The translations under genes were made by a program, and so were the position numbers. DNA of 64,000 nucleotides. Origin: Marinobacter sp. BGYM27 (GTDB lineage: Bacteria > Pseudomonadota > Gammaproteobacteria > Pseudomonadales > Oleiphilaceae). The notes below the pieces were generated by a model that made no database searches, had not been told where the DNA came from, and worked only from the letters and a program-made list of their open reading frames with translations. The stretch spans positions 124,001-188,000 of the forward strand of contig JANZNS010000002.1 of NCBI GenBank assembly GCA_025153445.1, read 5' to 3'. Numbering within the stretch: position 1 is the first letter of the stretch; the number at the start of each line of letters is the position of its first letter. Positions 26,661-35,600 of the stretch are shown here, piece by piece.

Positions 26661-27665
26661 GTGAAATCTTTCACCATTGCCATTGACGCGATGAGCGGTG
26701 ACCGCGGTCCCGCCGTTGCTGTCGCTGCGGCGCTGGACGCTGTGCGCGAAAATGAGGCCTTGAGCATCATTCTGGTAGGTCAACAGAGTGAGCTCGAGGC
26801 TTTTTTGGTTGAGCCGCAGCATCCCCGCATTCGCATTGTCGAGGCGGTTGAAGTTGTCCGGATGAACGAGCGCCCATCGCACGCCTTACGACATAAGCAG
26901 CATTCGTCAATGGCGGTGGCGCTTCGTCTTGTGCGAGATGGCGAGGCCCAAGGGTGCGTCAGTGCCGGCAATACCGGTGCGTTAATGGCGTTTGGTCGTT
27001 CGCTGCTGCGAATGTATCCCGGTATCGAGCGTCCAGCGATCGTCAAGCAAATTCCTTCCTTGCGCGGACGCTGCCACGTGCTGGATCTTGGCGCCAATGT
27101 CGATGCCGGAGCCGAAAACCTCTATCAGTTTGCGTTGATGGGGTCGTTGATGGCGGCGGCGATCAACAACCTGCAGGAGCCTCGGGTCGCTCTTCTCAAC
27201 GTGGGTGAAGAAGAGATCAAGGGTAACGAGCAGGTCAGGCTCGCTTCCCATATGCTGGCCCAGTGTGAATCGCTCAACTACATCGGCTACGTGGAAGGTA
27301 GTGACTTGTTCAGGGATGTTGCGGATGTGGTGGTGTGCGACGGGTTTGTCGGCAACATTGCACTGAAAACAGGCGAGGGCGTCGCCACCATGTTAATGGA
27401 GCTGCTGGACCAGGCCTTCAGCAAAACCTTGTATGGCCGTTTTGTTGGCTGGCTGGCCCGTCCTACAATAGCGCGCCTGCTCAGAACGATCGATCCTTCC
27501 CGTCACAATGGTGCCAGCCTTCTCGGGCTTCAGGGCGTTGTGATTAAAAGTCACGGCAACGCGAATGAAAGGGCGATGTTGGCCGCAATCCGCCAAGCCC
27601 ATCGAGAGATCCAGCTCGAAGTGCCGCGACGAATCAATGAGCAACTGGACGAATTGATGATCTAA
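26661..27665 (+). CDS. plsX: Phosphate acyltransferase PlsX
   Basis: Makes acyl-phosphate from acyl-ACP, the donor for PlsY in phospholipid synthesis; peripheral membrane enzyme. 334 residues. Typical stretches are IAIDAMSGDRGP at the start, CVSAGNTGALMAFG, VLDLGANVDAGAENLYQFA and VCDGFVGNIALKTGEG. The start is GTG at 26661 after AAGGG. Next is fabD; fabH, which lies between them in E. coli, is absent here, as in Pseudomonas. Confidence 0.97.
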   Translation: MKSFTIAIDAMSGDRGPAVAVAAALDAVRENEALSIILVGQQSELEAFLVEPQHPRIRIVEAVEVVRMNERPSHALRHKQHSSMAVALRLVRDGEAQGCVSAGNTGALMAFGRSLLRMYPGIERPAIVKQIPSLRGRCHVLDLGANVDAGAENLYQFALMGSLMAAAINNLQEPRVALLNVGEEEIKGNEQVRLASHMLAQCESLNYIGYVEGSDLFRDVADVVVCDGFVGNIALKTGEGVATMLMELLDQAFSKTLYGRFVGWLARPTIARLLRTIDPSRHNGASLLGLQGVVIKSHGNANERAMLAAIRQAHREIQLEVPRRINEQLDELMI

Positions 27666-27743
27666 CCCCTCGTGTTTTGGGAGGCAAAGGCTTGTACCAT
27701 TGGCTAATCTTCTCAGATACCAAACAGGAGTAGACTGATCATC

Positions 27744-28679
27744 ATGAAATCAGCATTTCTTTTCCCAGGGCAGGGTTCCCAATCTATCGGCATGCTTGCC
27801 GAAGCCGAAGAAACTTGGCCTATCGTTGCAAAAACATTCTCCGAAGCGTCCCAGGTGCTGGGCTTTGATTTGTGGGCCATCTGTCAGAAAGGGCCTGAGG
27901 AAGAGCTGAATGCTACCGCTATTACGCAACCGTTGCTGTTGACCGCAAGTGTCGCGCTCTGGCGTCAGTGGTTTGTCGCTGACGGCCCCCGGCCGGACTT
28001 TGTGGCAGGTCATAGCCTTGGCGAGTATAGCGCGCTGGTTGCGGCGGAGAGCCTGAACTTTTTTGACGCGGTTAAGCTGGTTCGCTTGCGTGGCGAGCTA
28101 ATGCAAAGTGCCGTTCCGGCAGGGCAGGGCAAAATGGCTGCCATTCTGGGGCTGGACGACAACGCTGTGATCGAAGCGTGTAGCGAGGCTGCCAATGGAG
28201 ACGTCGTGGCTGCCGTGAACTTCAATGCTCCGGGGCAGGTGGTCATTGCGGGCGACAGCGCTGCGGTCGATCGCGCAATTGATATCTGCAAGGCGAAAGG
28301 TGCCAAGCGCGCGATGGCTTTGCCTGTCAGCGTGCCGTCGCATTGTGATCTGATGAAGCCCGCCGCCGATGAATTGGCGCAAGCGCTGGATGACGTTCAG
28401 TTCAATGATGCGGTCATATCCGTGGTGCAGAATGTAGACGCGGCGCCTGAGCAGGATCGCGACGCTCTGAAGGCGAACCTGGTGCGCCAGCTATACTCAC
28501 CCGTACAGTGGACAGACTCTGTGCGCTACCTGAGCGAAGAAGGTGTCGGCACAGCAGTGGAGTGTGGCGCGGGCAAGGTGCTGGCCGGACTGGTGAAACG
28601 TATTGAGCGGGACATGTCGGTCTTCAGTATTGAGAACAAGGCGGCATTGCAAAAGGCGCTGGACGGCTTTGCCGGGTAA
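27744..28679 (+). CDS. fabD: Malonyl-CoA:ACP transacylase
   Basis: Loads malonate onto acyl carrier protein for fatty-acid elongation. 311 residues. It begins with FPGQGSQSIGML; the nucleophile is Ser91 in GHSLGEYSAL and the catalytic His is in VSVPSHCDLM. The segment between (RGELMQ) supplies the Arg that binds the malonyl carboxylate. AGGAGTA lies upstream of the ATG. It is third in the plsX-fabD-fabG-acpP-fabF series. Confidence 0.97.
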   Translation: MKSAFLFPGQGSQSIGMLAEAEETWPIVAKTFSEASQVLGFDLWAICQKGPEEELNATAITQPLLLTASVALWRQWFVADGPRPDFVAGHSLGEYSALVAAESLNFFDAVKLVRLRGELMQSAVPAGQGKMAAILGLDDNAVIEACSEAANGDVVAAVNFNAPGQVVIAGDSAAVDRAIDICKAKGAKRAMALPVSVPSHCDLMKPAADELAQALDDVQFNDAVISVVQNVDAAPEQDRDALKANLVRQLYSPVQWTDSVRYLSEEGVGTAVECGAGKVLAGLVKRIERDMSVFSIENKAALQKALDGFAG

Positions 28680-28700
28680 CGCGAAATTAAAGGATTTGAT

Positions 28701-29450
28701 ATGTCATCTTTGGAAGGCAAAGTAGCGCTGGTAACCGGCGCTTCTCGTGGTATCGGCCGTGAAATTGCCCGGGCTCTGGCCGCCAAGGGCGCTGTTGTTA
28801 TCGGCACAGCCACAACCGAGCAGGGCGCGGAGTCGATTTCAGAAGATTTCCGGTCAATCGATGCTCAGGGTTGTTACGGTCTTGTCATGAATGTGGCGGA
28901 TGCGGATAGCGTCGATTCAGGGCTGAAAGCCATTGCAGAAAAATCTGGCGCTCCTTTGATTTTGGTCAACAACGCCGGCATTACCCGTGATAACCTGTTG
29001 ATGAGAATGAAAGAAGACGACTGGGATGACGTCATCGCGACCAATCTCAGCGCGATCTTCCGCACCAGCAAAGCCGTATTGCGTGGAATGGCAAAGGCGC
29101 GTTGGGGCCGTATTATAAACATCAGCTCAGTGGTTGCAGGCATGGGTAATCCCGGTCAGGTCAACTACTGTGCCGCCAAGGCTGGCGTTGAAGGTATGAG
29201 TCGCAGCCTGGCAAAAGAAATGGCAAATCGGGGCATTACCGTAAATTGTGTTGCACCGGGTTTTATCGATACCGATATGACGAAGAAACTGGACGCGGCA
29301 CAACGGGACGCTATGATGGGAGTCATTCCTGCGGGGCGTCTTGGTGAGCCTGAAGAGGTCGCTGCGGTTGTCGCTTTTCTGGCATCAACAGAAGCGGCCT
29401 ACATTACCGGAGAATCCATCAACGTGAACGGTGGTATGTTCATGGGATAA
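28701..29450 (+). CDS. fabG: 3-oxoacyl-ACP reductase
   Basis: NADPH-dependent reduction of beta-ketoacyl-ACP. 249 residues, a classical short-chain dehydrogenase: cofactor loop TGASRGIGREIA, NNAGITRDN, catalytic Ser in NISSVV and Tyr/Lys in NYCAAKAG. The motif reads YCAAK where most FabG have YSAAK; the Cys is a tolerated position. The C terminus GESINVNGGMFM is characteristic of FabG. 21 bp after fabD. Confidence 0.97.
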   Translation: MSSLEGKVALVTGASRGIGREIARALAAKGAVVIGTATTEQGAESISEDFRSIDAQGCYGLVMNVADADSVDSGLKAIAEKSGAPLILVNNAGITRDNLLMRMKEDDWDDVIATNLSAIFRTSKAVLRGMAKARWGRIINISSVVAGMGNPGQVNYCAAKAGVEGMSRSLAKEMANRGITVNCVAPGFIDTDMTKKLDAAQRDAMMGVIPAGRLGEPEEVAAVVAFLASTEAAYITGESINVNGGMFMG

Positions 29451-29502
29451 GTGGGTTTGTCGTAAGCCATTGAACGACAAGCCTTTAGCTTCAAACCCTG
29501 CT

Positions 29503-29530
29503 TGTTTGCGGGTGGGGATTAAACTAAACT
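29503..29530 (+). promoter_or_regulatory. Candidate internal promoter before acpP
   Basis: TTGTTT (29503-29508) and TAAACT (29525-29530), 16 bp apart, in the 122-bp fabG-acpP gap. acpP often has its own strong promoter, which would allow much higher ACP expression than the enzymes around it. Confidence 0.35.
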
Positions 29531-29572
29531 GCACGCAAATCAGTGCTTGGTTGGTAATTAAGTGAGGAAAAT

Positions 29573-29806
29573 ATGAGTACAGTCGAAGAGCGCGTTAAGA
29601 AGATTGTTTGTGAACAACTGGGCGTTAAGGATTCTGAAGTTCAGAACACGTCTTCTTTCGTAGAGGATCTGGGCGCGGATTCACTGGACACCGTTGAGCT
29701 GGTCATGGCCCTCGAAGAAGAGTTCGAGACCGAGATTCCTGATGAAGAAGCGGAAAAGCTCGCGAGTGTACAGGATGCGATCGATTACATCGTCGCACAT
29801 ACCTGA
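29573..29806 (+). CDS. acpP: Acyl carrier protein
   Basis: 77 residues, acidic four-helix protein carrying the growing acyl chain. Ser37 in [12 protein letters not shown] is the phosphopantetheine attachment site. The sequence is almost that of E. coli AcpP. GAGGAAA precedes the ATG. A strong terminator follows, so the downstream fabF group needs read-through or its own promoter. Confidence 0.98.
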   Translation: MSTVEERVKKIVCEQLGVKDSEVQNTSSFVEDLGADSLDTVELVMALEEEFETEIPDEEAEKLASVQDAIDYIVAHT

Positions 29807-29836
29807 TACTCAGTAAGTATTGAAAGCCAAGCAGAG

Positions 29837-29872
29837 GCCGTCCTTATTTTGAAGTAAAGGACGGCTTTTTTA
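29837..29872 (+). terminator. Rho-independent terminator after acpP
   Basis: GCCGTCCTT (29837-29845) pairs with AAGGACGGC (29857-29865) around an 11-nt loop, then six T. Confidence 0.92.
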
Positions 29873-30176
29873 TTTGGCTTTCAGGCCGACAGTCTGCCGC
29901 TTGTCCGGGCCAATGTGCGACGGGCAGGTCTTTTCCTGTCGGCTGATAAAGATTTCCGCAGATTTGATCAGCGGCAGATTTCATAAACGATAGTTTCATG
30001 GCATTTTGCTATTGTCATGGAACCGTCATGGGCGTTTGAGATAAACGCTCCCGCGTTTACCTGGTTTTCCGGGTGGGTTTTGATCAGCCCGCTGAAAGGG
30101 GTGTTGGTTGCTGCAACATATAGTGCAGGATAATTCAGCAACGCCGATATCTGATGATGCAATAGGTGGATGAATA
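29873..30176. promoter_or_regulatory. Interval before fabF with a small dyad
   Basis: About 300 bp without a gene. It contains a dyad GCGTTT-gagat-AAACGC (30032-30048), flanked by further matching bases (GGGC / CTCC), which could be an operator or a weak hairpin. Promoters for fabF-pabC-mltG-tmk probably lie here, since acpP ends in a terminator; I could not fix the boxes. Confidence 0.4.
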
Positions 30177-31424
30177 ATGTCTGGACGACGTGTGGTAGTC
30201 ACTGGTCTTGGGATGCTGTCTCCATTGGGCAACGATGTTGCCTCGTCCTGGGAGGGCATACTGGCTGGCCGAAGCGGCATTGGACCGATCGAACGGTTTG
30301 ACGCTGAGGGTTTCAACACCCGTATCGGTGGCGCCATCAAAGGCCTTGGCCTCGAGCGCTATCTCAGTGCCAAAGATGCCCGGAAAATGGACGCGTTTCT
30401 CCACTACGGTGTCGCTGCTGCGAGCCAGGCTGTGGAAAGTGCAGGGCTGGATGCCGAAGGCGCCTGTGACCCCGAACGTATTGGTGTTGCGATCGGTTCG
30501 GGTATTGGCGGTCTCGAGTTTATCGAGCGTAACGTCAAAGCGTTGGAAGCAGGCGGTCCGCGCAAGGTTTCGCCATTTTTTGTTCCAGCCTCAGTGATCA
30601 ATATGATTGGCGGTAATGTCGCAATCAAATACGGCTTCCAGGGGCCTAATATCGCGATTACGACTGCCTGCACCACTGGCACGCACAACATCGGTTATGC
30701 TGCACGCACAATTAAATACGGCGATGCCGATGTGATGCTTGCCGGCGGTTCAGAAATGGCGACCACGCCAACTGGAATCGCGGCGTTCGGCGCCGCCAGA
30801 GCCTTGTCGACCCGCAACGACGAACCCGAGAAGGCCAGCCGTCCCTGGGACACAGACCGGAACGGATTTGTACTGAGCGATGGCGCCGGTGTAGTGGTGC
30901 TTGAAGAGCTTGAGCATGCCCGTCGCCGTGGCGCGACCATTTATGGTGAAGTCGTCGGTTTTGGTATGAGCGATGATGCCCACCACATCACATCGCCGCC
31001 AGAAAATGGTGAAGGTGCCCAACGGTCGATGCGCAATGCGCTCAAAGACGCCGGGCTTGATGTTACAGGCGTTGATTATATCAATGCTCACGGTACCTCC
31101 ACGCTGGTAGGGGATGTAGCAGAAGTTGCAGCGGTAAAGGCCGTGTTTGGGGACCACGCCAACAAACTGGCAATTTCCAGTACCAAATCGATGACCGGTC
31201 ACCTGCTGGGTGCCGCCGGTGCCGTCGAAGCCATTTTTTCGCTGCTGGCTATTCGCGACAATATGCTGCCGCCGACCATCAATCTTGATAATCCTGATGA
31301 AGGGTGTGATCTGGACTTTGTGGCGCATAAAGCCCGCAAATCCAACGTCAACGTTACCCTGTCGAATTCCTTCGGTTTTGGCGGCACTAACGGGACTTTG
31401 ATCTTCAAGCGTTTCGAGGATTAG
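30177..31424 (+). CDS. fabF: 3-oxoacyl-ACP synthase II
   Basis: Condensing enzyme that elongates acyl-ACP and controls unsaturated chain length. 415 residues. Catalytic triad: Cys165 ([12 protein letters not shown]), His in NAHGTST and His in [12 protein letters not shown]. The C terminus [16 protein letters not shown] is typical. Its stop codon overlaps the pabC start by one base (TAGTG), so translation of the two is coupled. Confidence 0.97.
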   Translation: MSGRRVVVTGLGMLSPLGNDVASSWEGILAGRSGIGPIERFDAEGFNTRIGGAIKGLGLERYLSAKDARKMDAFLHYGVAAASQAVESAGLDAEGACDPERIGVAIGSGIGGLEFIERNVKALEAGGPRKVSPFFVPASVINMIGGNVAIKYGFQGPNIAITTACTTGTHNIGYAARTIKYGDADVMLAGGSEMATTPTGIAAFGAARALSTRNDEPEKASRPWDTDRNGFVLSDGAGVVVLEELEHARRRGATIYGEVVGFGMSDDAHHITSPPENGEGAQRSMRNALKDAGLDVTGVDYINAHGTSTLVGDVAEVAAVKAVFGDHANKLAISSTKSMTGHLLGAAGAVEAIFSLLAIRDNMLPPTINLDNPDEGCDLDFVAHKARKSNVNVTLSNSFGFGGTNGTLIFKRFED

Positions 31425-32263
31425 TGCGGCACGTGCTTGAAACGGTATGGGCTGACGAGCAGGGCGTACCCGCGAGTGATCGCGGGCTGGCCTATGGCGA
31501 TGGCCTCTTTGAAACCTTGCGCATCGCGCACGGAAAACCCTCCCTTTTGGACTATCACCTGCGACGGATGCTCGATGGGGCAAACCGCCTCGCTATTCCG
31601 CTCACGCGTGATCAGCTGACAGGTGCAGTCGATTCTGCCTTGGTGCATTTTCAGTCTGAGTTCCCGCAGGATAGCGAGGGATGGATCCTGAAAATGATGC
31701 TGACCCGTGGCTCAGGAGGCCGTGGGTATCTGCCGCCTGAAAATCCTACGTCCCGCCTTATTATCAGTGCGCATCCGTTACCGGCGCCGCCTGATCGCAG
31801 TGGCGTCGAGGTAGGCATTGCCAGATCGGCGCTGGTCGTGGATCCGGCTATTGCAGGCGTGAAATCCTTAAATCGTCTCGCTCAGGTACAGGCCAGTCGC
31901 GAGATACAGCCTGGATGGTTCGACGTGCTGATGTGTGACAGCGCAGGCTGCCTTATCGAGGGTACGCGTACCAATCTTTTTTGCTTGCTGGGTAATACCT
32001 GGGTGACACCTCCAGTATCATCGCTGGCGGTTGCGGGGGTGGCGCGAGCGGCTTTGATTGACCACCTGAATACGCAAAACGCACCTGTGGAGGAGTACCC
32101 TCTTTCAATGGCGATGCTTTATCGCCGTGATTTCGGAGGGTTGATACTCACGAACAGCGTGATGGGCGCGTTACCAGTGAAACGGATTGATCGCTTTCAG
32201 TTGCCTATCTCTGACCGCCTTGCCACAATCGTTTCCTTTCTTTCTGACGCTGTTGGGTCCTGA
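31424..32263 (+). CDS. pabC: Aminodeoxychorismate lyase
   Basis: PLP enzyme that makes p-aminobenzoate for folate. 279 residues, fold type IV. Visible motifs: SDRGLAYGDGLFETLRI, the PLP Lys in GVKSLNRLAQV and the Glu/Thr loop CLIEGTRTNLF. The start is GTG 31424, overlapping the fabF stop, with GAGGA at 31416-31420. Position between fabF and mltG is the usual one. Confidence 0.95.
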   Translation: MRHVLETVWADEQGVPASDRGLAYGDGLFETLRIAHGKPSLLDYHLRRMLDGANRLAIPLTRDQLTGAVDSALVHFQSEFPQDSEGWILKMMLTRGSGGRGYLPPENPTSRLIISAHPLPAPPDRSGVEVGIARSALVVDPAIAGVKSLNRLAQVQASREIQPGWFDVLMCDSAGCLIEGTRTNLFCLLGNTWVTPPVSSLAVAGVARAALIDHLNTQNAPVEEYPLSMAMLYRRDFGGLILTNSVMGALPVKRIDRFQLPISDRLATIVSFLSDAVGS

Positions 32264-32265
32264 CT

Positions 32266-33303
32266 TTGCTCAAACGAATTATATTAGTTGCGCTGCTTGG
32301 TGCTGTTCTGGTCGCCAGCGGAACAGGTCTTTGGATCTGGCAGGGGTTGAAGGGGCTGGAAACGCCGGCATCTCTCGAACAGCCTGTTCTGTTTAAAGTT
32401 GAGCAGGGCAGTTCGTTCACTTCTGTGGCTCAGGCTCTGGAACAGCGAGGCCTGGTCAGTAGTGCTTTCTGGCTCAAGGTCTGGGGTCGAATCAATCCTG
32501 ATGAAACGCTGATCAAGGCTGGTGAGTACGAGTTTGGTCCCGGCGCAGATGCGCACGACATGATTGGCAAGATGGTGCGCGGGGATACCAAAACCTGGAC
32601 CGTTCGGTTTATTGAAGGCTGGCGTTTTAGTGAGTTGCGCAAGGCGCTCACCGAACATCCGAAGTTAGACCAGACGATTGCCGATCTGACAGACGAGCAG
32701 ATCATGGCAAAACTTGGAAAGCCCGAAGAGTTCCCTGAAGGCCGTTTTTTCCCGGATACCTATGTCTTTTCAAGCAGCGATAGCGATCTCGACATCCTGC
32801 AACGCGCTTATGATCGCATGGCGTCGCTATTAGCGGAGGAATGGGCCGGTCGGGCAGACGGCCTGCCGTATGAAACGGCCTATGACGCGTTGACCATGGC
32901 GTCCATTGTAGAGAAAGAAACCGGTGTGCCGGAAGAGCGTGGCCAGATTGCCGGTGTATTTGTCCGGCGCCTGCAGAAAGGTATGCGGCTTCAGACAGAC
33001 CCCACTGTCATCTATGGTCTGGGAGAGAGCTACGAGGGCAACATCACTCGCAAGCACCTGCGCACGGCGACTCCGTACAACACCTATCGCATATCCGGTT
33101 TACCGCCGACCCCCATCGCCTTGCCGGGCAGAGAAGCGATACATGCAGCACTGCATCCTGCGCCAGGAGATACACTGTACTTTGTTGCGCGTGGCGATGG
33201 CTCTCATACTTTTTCCAGAACGTTTAAAGAACATCAGCGTGCGGTGCGTGAATTTCAGCTTCGTCGTCGTTCGGATTACCGTTCATCGCCAGCAACGCAA
33301 TAG
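32266..33303 (+). CDS. mltG: Endolytic murein transglycosylase MltG
   Basis: Inner-membrane enzyme that cuts nascent peptidoglycan and probably ends glycan strands. 345 residues: N-terminal membrane segment (about 5-25), LysM-like part (FKVEQGSSFTSVAQALEQRG) and YceG catalytic domain with Glu218 in MASIVEKETG, the same number as in E. coli. The C-terminal end has the conserved TPYNTYRISGLPPTPIALPG. The start is TTG 32266, 2 nt after the pabC stop, so it is translated by coupling. Confidence 0.96.
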   Translation: MLKRIILVALLGAVLVASGTGLWIWQGLKGLETPASLEQPVLFKVEQGSSFTSVAQALEQRGLVSSAFWLKVWGRINPDETLIKAGEYEFGPGADAHDMIGKMVRGDTKTWTVRFIEGWRFSELRKALTEHPKLDQTIADLTDEQIMAKLGKPEEFPEGRFFPDTYVFSSSDSDLDILQRAYDRMASLLAEEWAGRADGLPYETAYDALTMASIVEKETGVPEERGQIAGVFVRRLQKGMRLQTDPTVIYGLGESYEGNITRKHLRTATPYNTYRISGLPPTPIALPGREAIHAALHPAPGDTLYFVARGDGSHTFSRTFKEHQRAVREFQLRRRSDYRSSPATQ

Positions 33304-33319
33304 AGAGACAGGCCACACC

Positions 33320-33958
33320 ATGAAATCAGGTTTCTTTATTACCTTCGAAGGCACCGAGGGCGTTGGAAAATCCACCCAGCTTGAGTACGCAGCCAGTTGG
33401 CTGAAAGCCCGTGATATCGATTTTATTGTCACGCGGGAGCCGGGTGGAACGCCCTTGGCGGAGTCCATTCGCGAGTTGCTGTTGCAACCCAGGGAAGAGA
33501 AGGTGGCGGATATGACTGAGTTGCTGTTGATGTTCGCGGCACGCTCTCAACATCTTGAAACCCTAATCAAACCGCATCTCGAAGCCGGAAAATGGGTGCT
33601 GTGCGATCGTTTTACCGATGCAACTTATGCCTACCAGGGGGGCGGGCGTGGTGTGTCCCAGGCCAATATCAGTCTGCTTGAAAATCTGGTGCAGGGGGTA
33701 TTGAGGCCCGATCATGTGGTACTGCTGGACGCGCCCGTCGAAGTTGGCATGTCGCGGGCACGAAAGCGAGGTGAGTTGGATCGCTTCGAGCGAGAGACAG
33801 TGGCATTTTTCGATCGCATTCGCCAAACCTATCTTGAGCGGGCAGCCCAATGGCCTGAACGCTATCACGTGATTGACGCCACTCAAGCACTGGATGCTGT
33901 CAGTCATTCTCTCGGGCAAGCGCTGGATGGCATTCTGGCTCGCTCCGTTTCAGCGTGA
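33320..33958 (+). CDS. tmk: Thymidylate kinase
   Basis: Phosphorylates dTMP to dTDP. 212 residues. P-loop FEGTEGVGKSTQ, the substrate loop REPGGTPLAE and the DR motif in CDRFTDATYAYQGGGRG are present. The ATG at 33320 is where all homologues start, although the frame is open upstream inside mltG. In most related genomes holB and pilZ follow; here the next gene is a DUF2235-PilZ fusion. Confidence 0.96.
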   Translation: MKSGFFITFEGTEGVGKSTQLEYAASWLKARDIDFIVTREPGGTPLAESIRELLLQPREEKVADMTELLLMFAARSQHLETLIKPHLEAGKWVLCDRFTDATYAYQGGGRGVSQANISLLENLVQGVLRPDHVVLLDAPVEVGMSRARKRGELDRFERETVAFFDRIRQTYLERAAQWPERYHVIDATQALDAVSHSLGQALDGILARSVSA

Positions 33959-34139
33959 GACTGTGCTAACTCTATTGAGCGTTGTCTGCTAGTCTACAAG
34001 TGTTGGTCAAAAAACGTCCTATTCTATATGTGCCTCGAGTATCCGATGGAGGTGCGAGCCGGAGCCCGGTTTTCCCGGTGGACCCTGCATGCAGTCGGTC
34101 ACCTGTTGTCAGGTGTAAGCCGAGCGTGGAGGTGAATCG
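33959..34139 (+). promoter_or_regulatory. Structured leader of the DUF2235-PilZ gene
   Basis: The interval contains a hairpin CACCTG-ttgt-CAGGTG (34100-34115), extended by TCGG/CCGA (34095-34098 with 34120-34123), ending just before the ribosome-binding site GGAGGT (34128-34133). Upstream, 34050-34090 is GC-rich and repetitive (GGAGCCCGGTTTTCCCGGTGG). I looked for the known cyclic-di-GMP riboswitch cores and did not see one. It may simply be a stable leader. Confidence 0.4.
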
Positions 34140-35468
34140 ATGTCCAAGGCAATTGTTATTTGCTGCGACGGCACCTGGAATCAGCCAGAAACTGAATCAA
34201 AATCCACGGTCCCGTCCAATATCCTCAAGTGTGTGCGTGCACTAAAGGCCCATTCAGGCCGCCGCGATCAAGTGGTTTTTTACGATGAAGGCATCGGTAA
34301 CCGTGGTGGGGTCGACCGATGGCTCGGTGGACTGCTGGGCGTTGGGCTGTCCGCAAACCTGATTCAGGCTTACCGTTTTATCGCCCATAACTGGGCGCCT
34401 GGTGATGATATTTACCTGCTGGGTTTCAGTCGTGGTGCATACACAGTGCGCAGCCTGGCGGGCTTTATTCATATGGTCGGGCTTATTGGCAAGGCCGAGA
34501 TGAAGCACCTGCCGGACGCTTACCGCTGGTATCGAGCCTCACCCGGGGAGGACCGGGATAATGTGCCGAATGCTGCGTTGGTCGAGGAACTGCGTCAGTC
34601 CAGTCGCCGTATTCCAATACGGTTTCTCGGTGTTTTCGATACGGTGGGTGCATTGGGGCTGCCGGTTCCGGGGCTGCGGCGCCTGTCCCGGCCTTGGATA
34701 GGGTTTCACGACACGCAGCTTTCTGACTCGGTGTCCTATGCCGTTCAGGCACTGGCGATTGACGAATTGCGAGGGCCGTTCAAGCCAGATCTTTGGACAC
34801 ACTCTCCGGATGCAACCAGGGTGGCGCGGGATTCCACTTCCCGGCGGACGTTACAGGTTTGGTTGCCTGGCGTGCATGGGGATATTGGCGGTGGTTACCC
34901 GGATGCGGCACTGGCCGATATTGCGCTTCAGTTCATGATTGGCCAGGCCAATCAACAGGGGCTGGAGTGGCAAATCGGCAGTGTGTTCAGCTCGGATCCC
35001 AACGAGCGGTTCAAGGGGACGTTGCACGATAGCTATCGCTTGCCCTATCGCCTGATGCGCCCACATCAACGTGTTATTGGTGAGGTGCAAAGAGAAGCGA
35101 AGTCAATGGAGCCGGCCGTTACCGAAAAAATTCACATTGCTGCGCTGGATCGCCTTGAAGCCGGCGGCAATTTTCACAATGGCGCCAATCTTCGCCAGGC
35201 CCTGAGTCAGGGTTGTCAGGTGTTTCACGAGCGTCGCCATTTAAGGCTCACGTTGCCGGAGTCACTTTCGGTTGCCGATATGCCGGATGTCGGAGAGGTA
35301 TGTACGTTGCTCGATATGTCGGAATCCGGAGCACGACTTTACTATAGCGGCAACGGCTCGGTTAGCACCGGTGGCGATGTCAGGTTGCGACACCCGCGCA
35401 TTGGCGATCGTACTGCGAAAGTAAAATGGTGCACCGGTAGTGAAGTCGGAGTTGAATTTGCGGCCTGA
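34140..35468 (+). CDS. DUF2235 alpha/beta hydrolase fused to a C-terminal PilZ domain
   Basis: 442 residues in two parts. Residues 1-340 are a DUF2235 hydrolase, the fold found in Tle-type phospholipase effectors. It has the start motif ICCDGTWNQ, nucleophile Ser97 in LLGFSRGAY, Asp167 in GVFDTVGALG and His246 in WLPGVHGDIGGGYPD, so the triad looks complete. Residues 363-442 are a PilZ domain with both cyclic-di-GMP motifs: RxxxR at Arg365-Arg369 (RRHLR) and DxSxxG at Asp392-Gly397 (DMSESG), ending KWCTGSEVGVEF. There is no signal peptide and no secretion genes nearby. A hydrolase switched by cyclic-di-GMP is the inference; the substrate is unknown. GGAGGT lies 6 nt before the ATG. Confidence 0.88.
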   Translation: MSKAIVICCDGTWNQPETESKSTVPSNILKCVRALKAHSGRRDQVVFYDEGIGNRGGVDRWLGGLLGVGLSANLIQAYRFIAHNWAPGDDIYLLGFSRGAYTVRSLAGFIHMVGLIGKAEMKHLPDAYRWYRASPGEDRDNVPNAALVEELRQSSRRIPIRFLGVFDTVGALGLPVPGLRRLSRPWIGFHDTQLSDSVSYAVQALAIDELRGPFKPDLWTHSPDATRVARDSTSRRTLQVWLPGVHGDIGGGYPDAALADIALQFMIGQANQQGLEWQIGSVFSSDPNERFKGTLHDSYRLPYRLMRPHQRVIGEVQREAKSMEPAVTEKIHIAALDRLEAGGNFHNGANLRQALSQGCQVFHERRHLRLTLPESLSVADMPDVGEVCTLLDMSESGARLYYSGNGSVSTGGDVRLRHPRIGDRTAKVKWCTGSEVGVEFAA

Positions 35469-35558
35469 CGGAGACGGTTTCGATGGCGTCATCATGCCGA
35501 TAGTGCGCATAAGAGGTTGTGAGGCTTTGGTCGGGATGAATCTGGGTGCTCAGTATGG

Positions 35559-35582
35559 TTTAATGAACATTCAGTCATTAAA
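35559..35582. promoter_or_regulatory. Perfect 8-8-8 dyad upstream of the AraC-type gene
   Basis: TTTAATGA and TCATTAAA are exact reverse complements separated by 8 bp, with an inner TGAA-CA-TTCA palindrome. It ends 18 bp before the ATG at 35601, a position suited to repression or autoregulation. The binding protein is unknown. Confidence 0.55.
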
Positions 35583-35600
35583 GTTGGCCAAAAGCCCTCT

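Noticed and set aside
33959..34139. Possible cyclic-di-GMP riboswitch upstream of the PilZ fusion.
   Set aside because: The conserved core of the known cyclic-di-GMP riboswitch classes is not visible; kept only as a structured leader.
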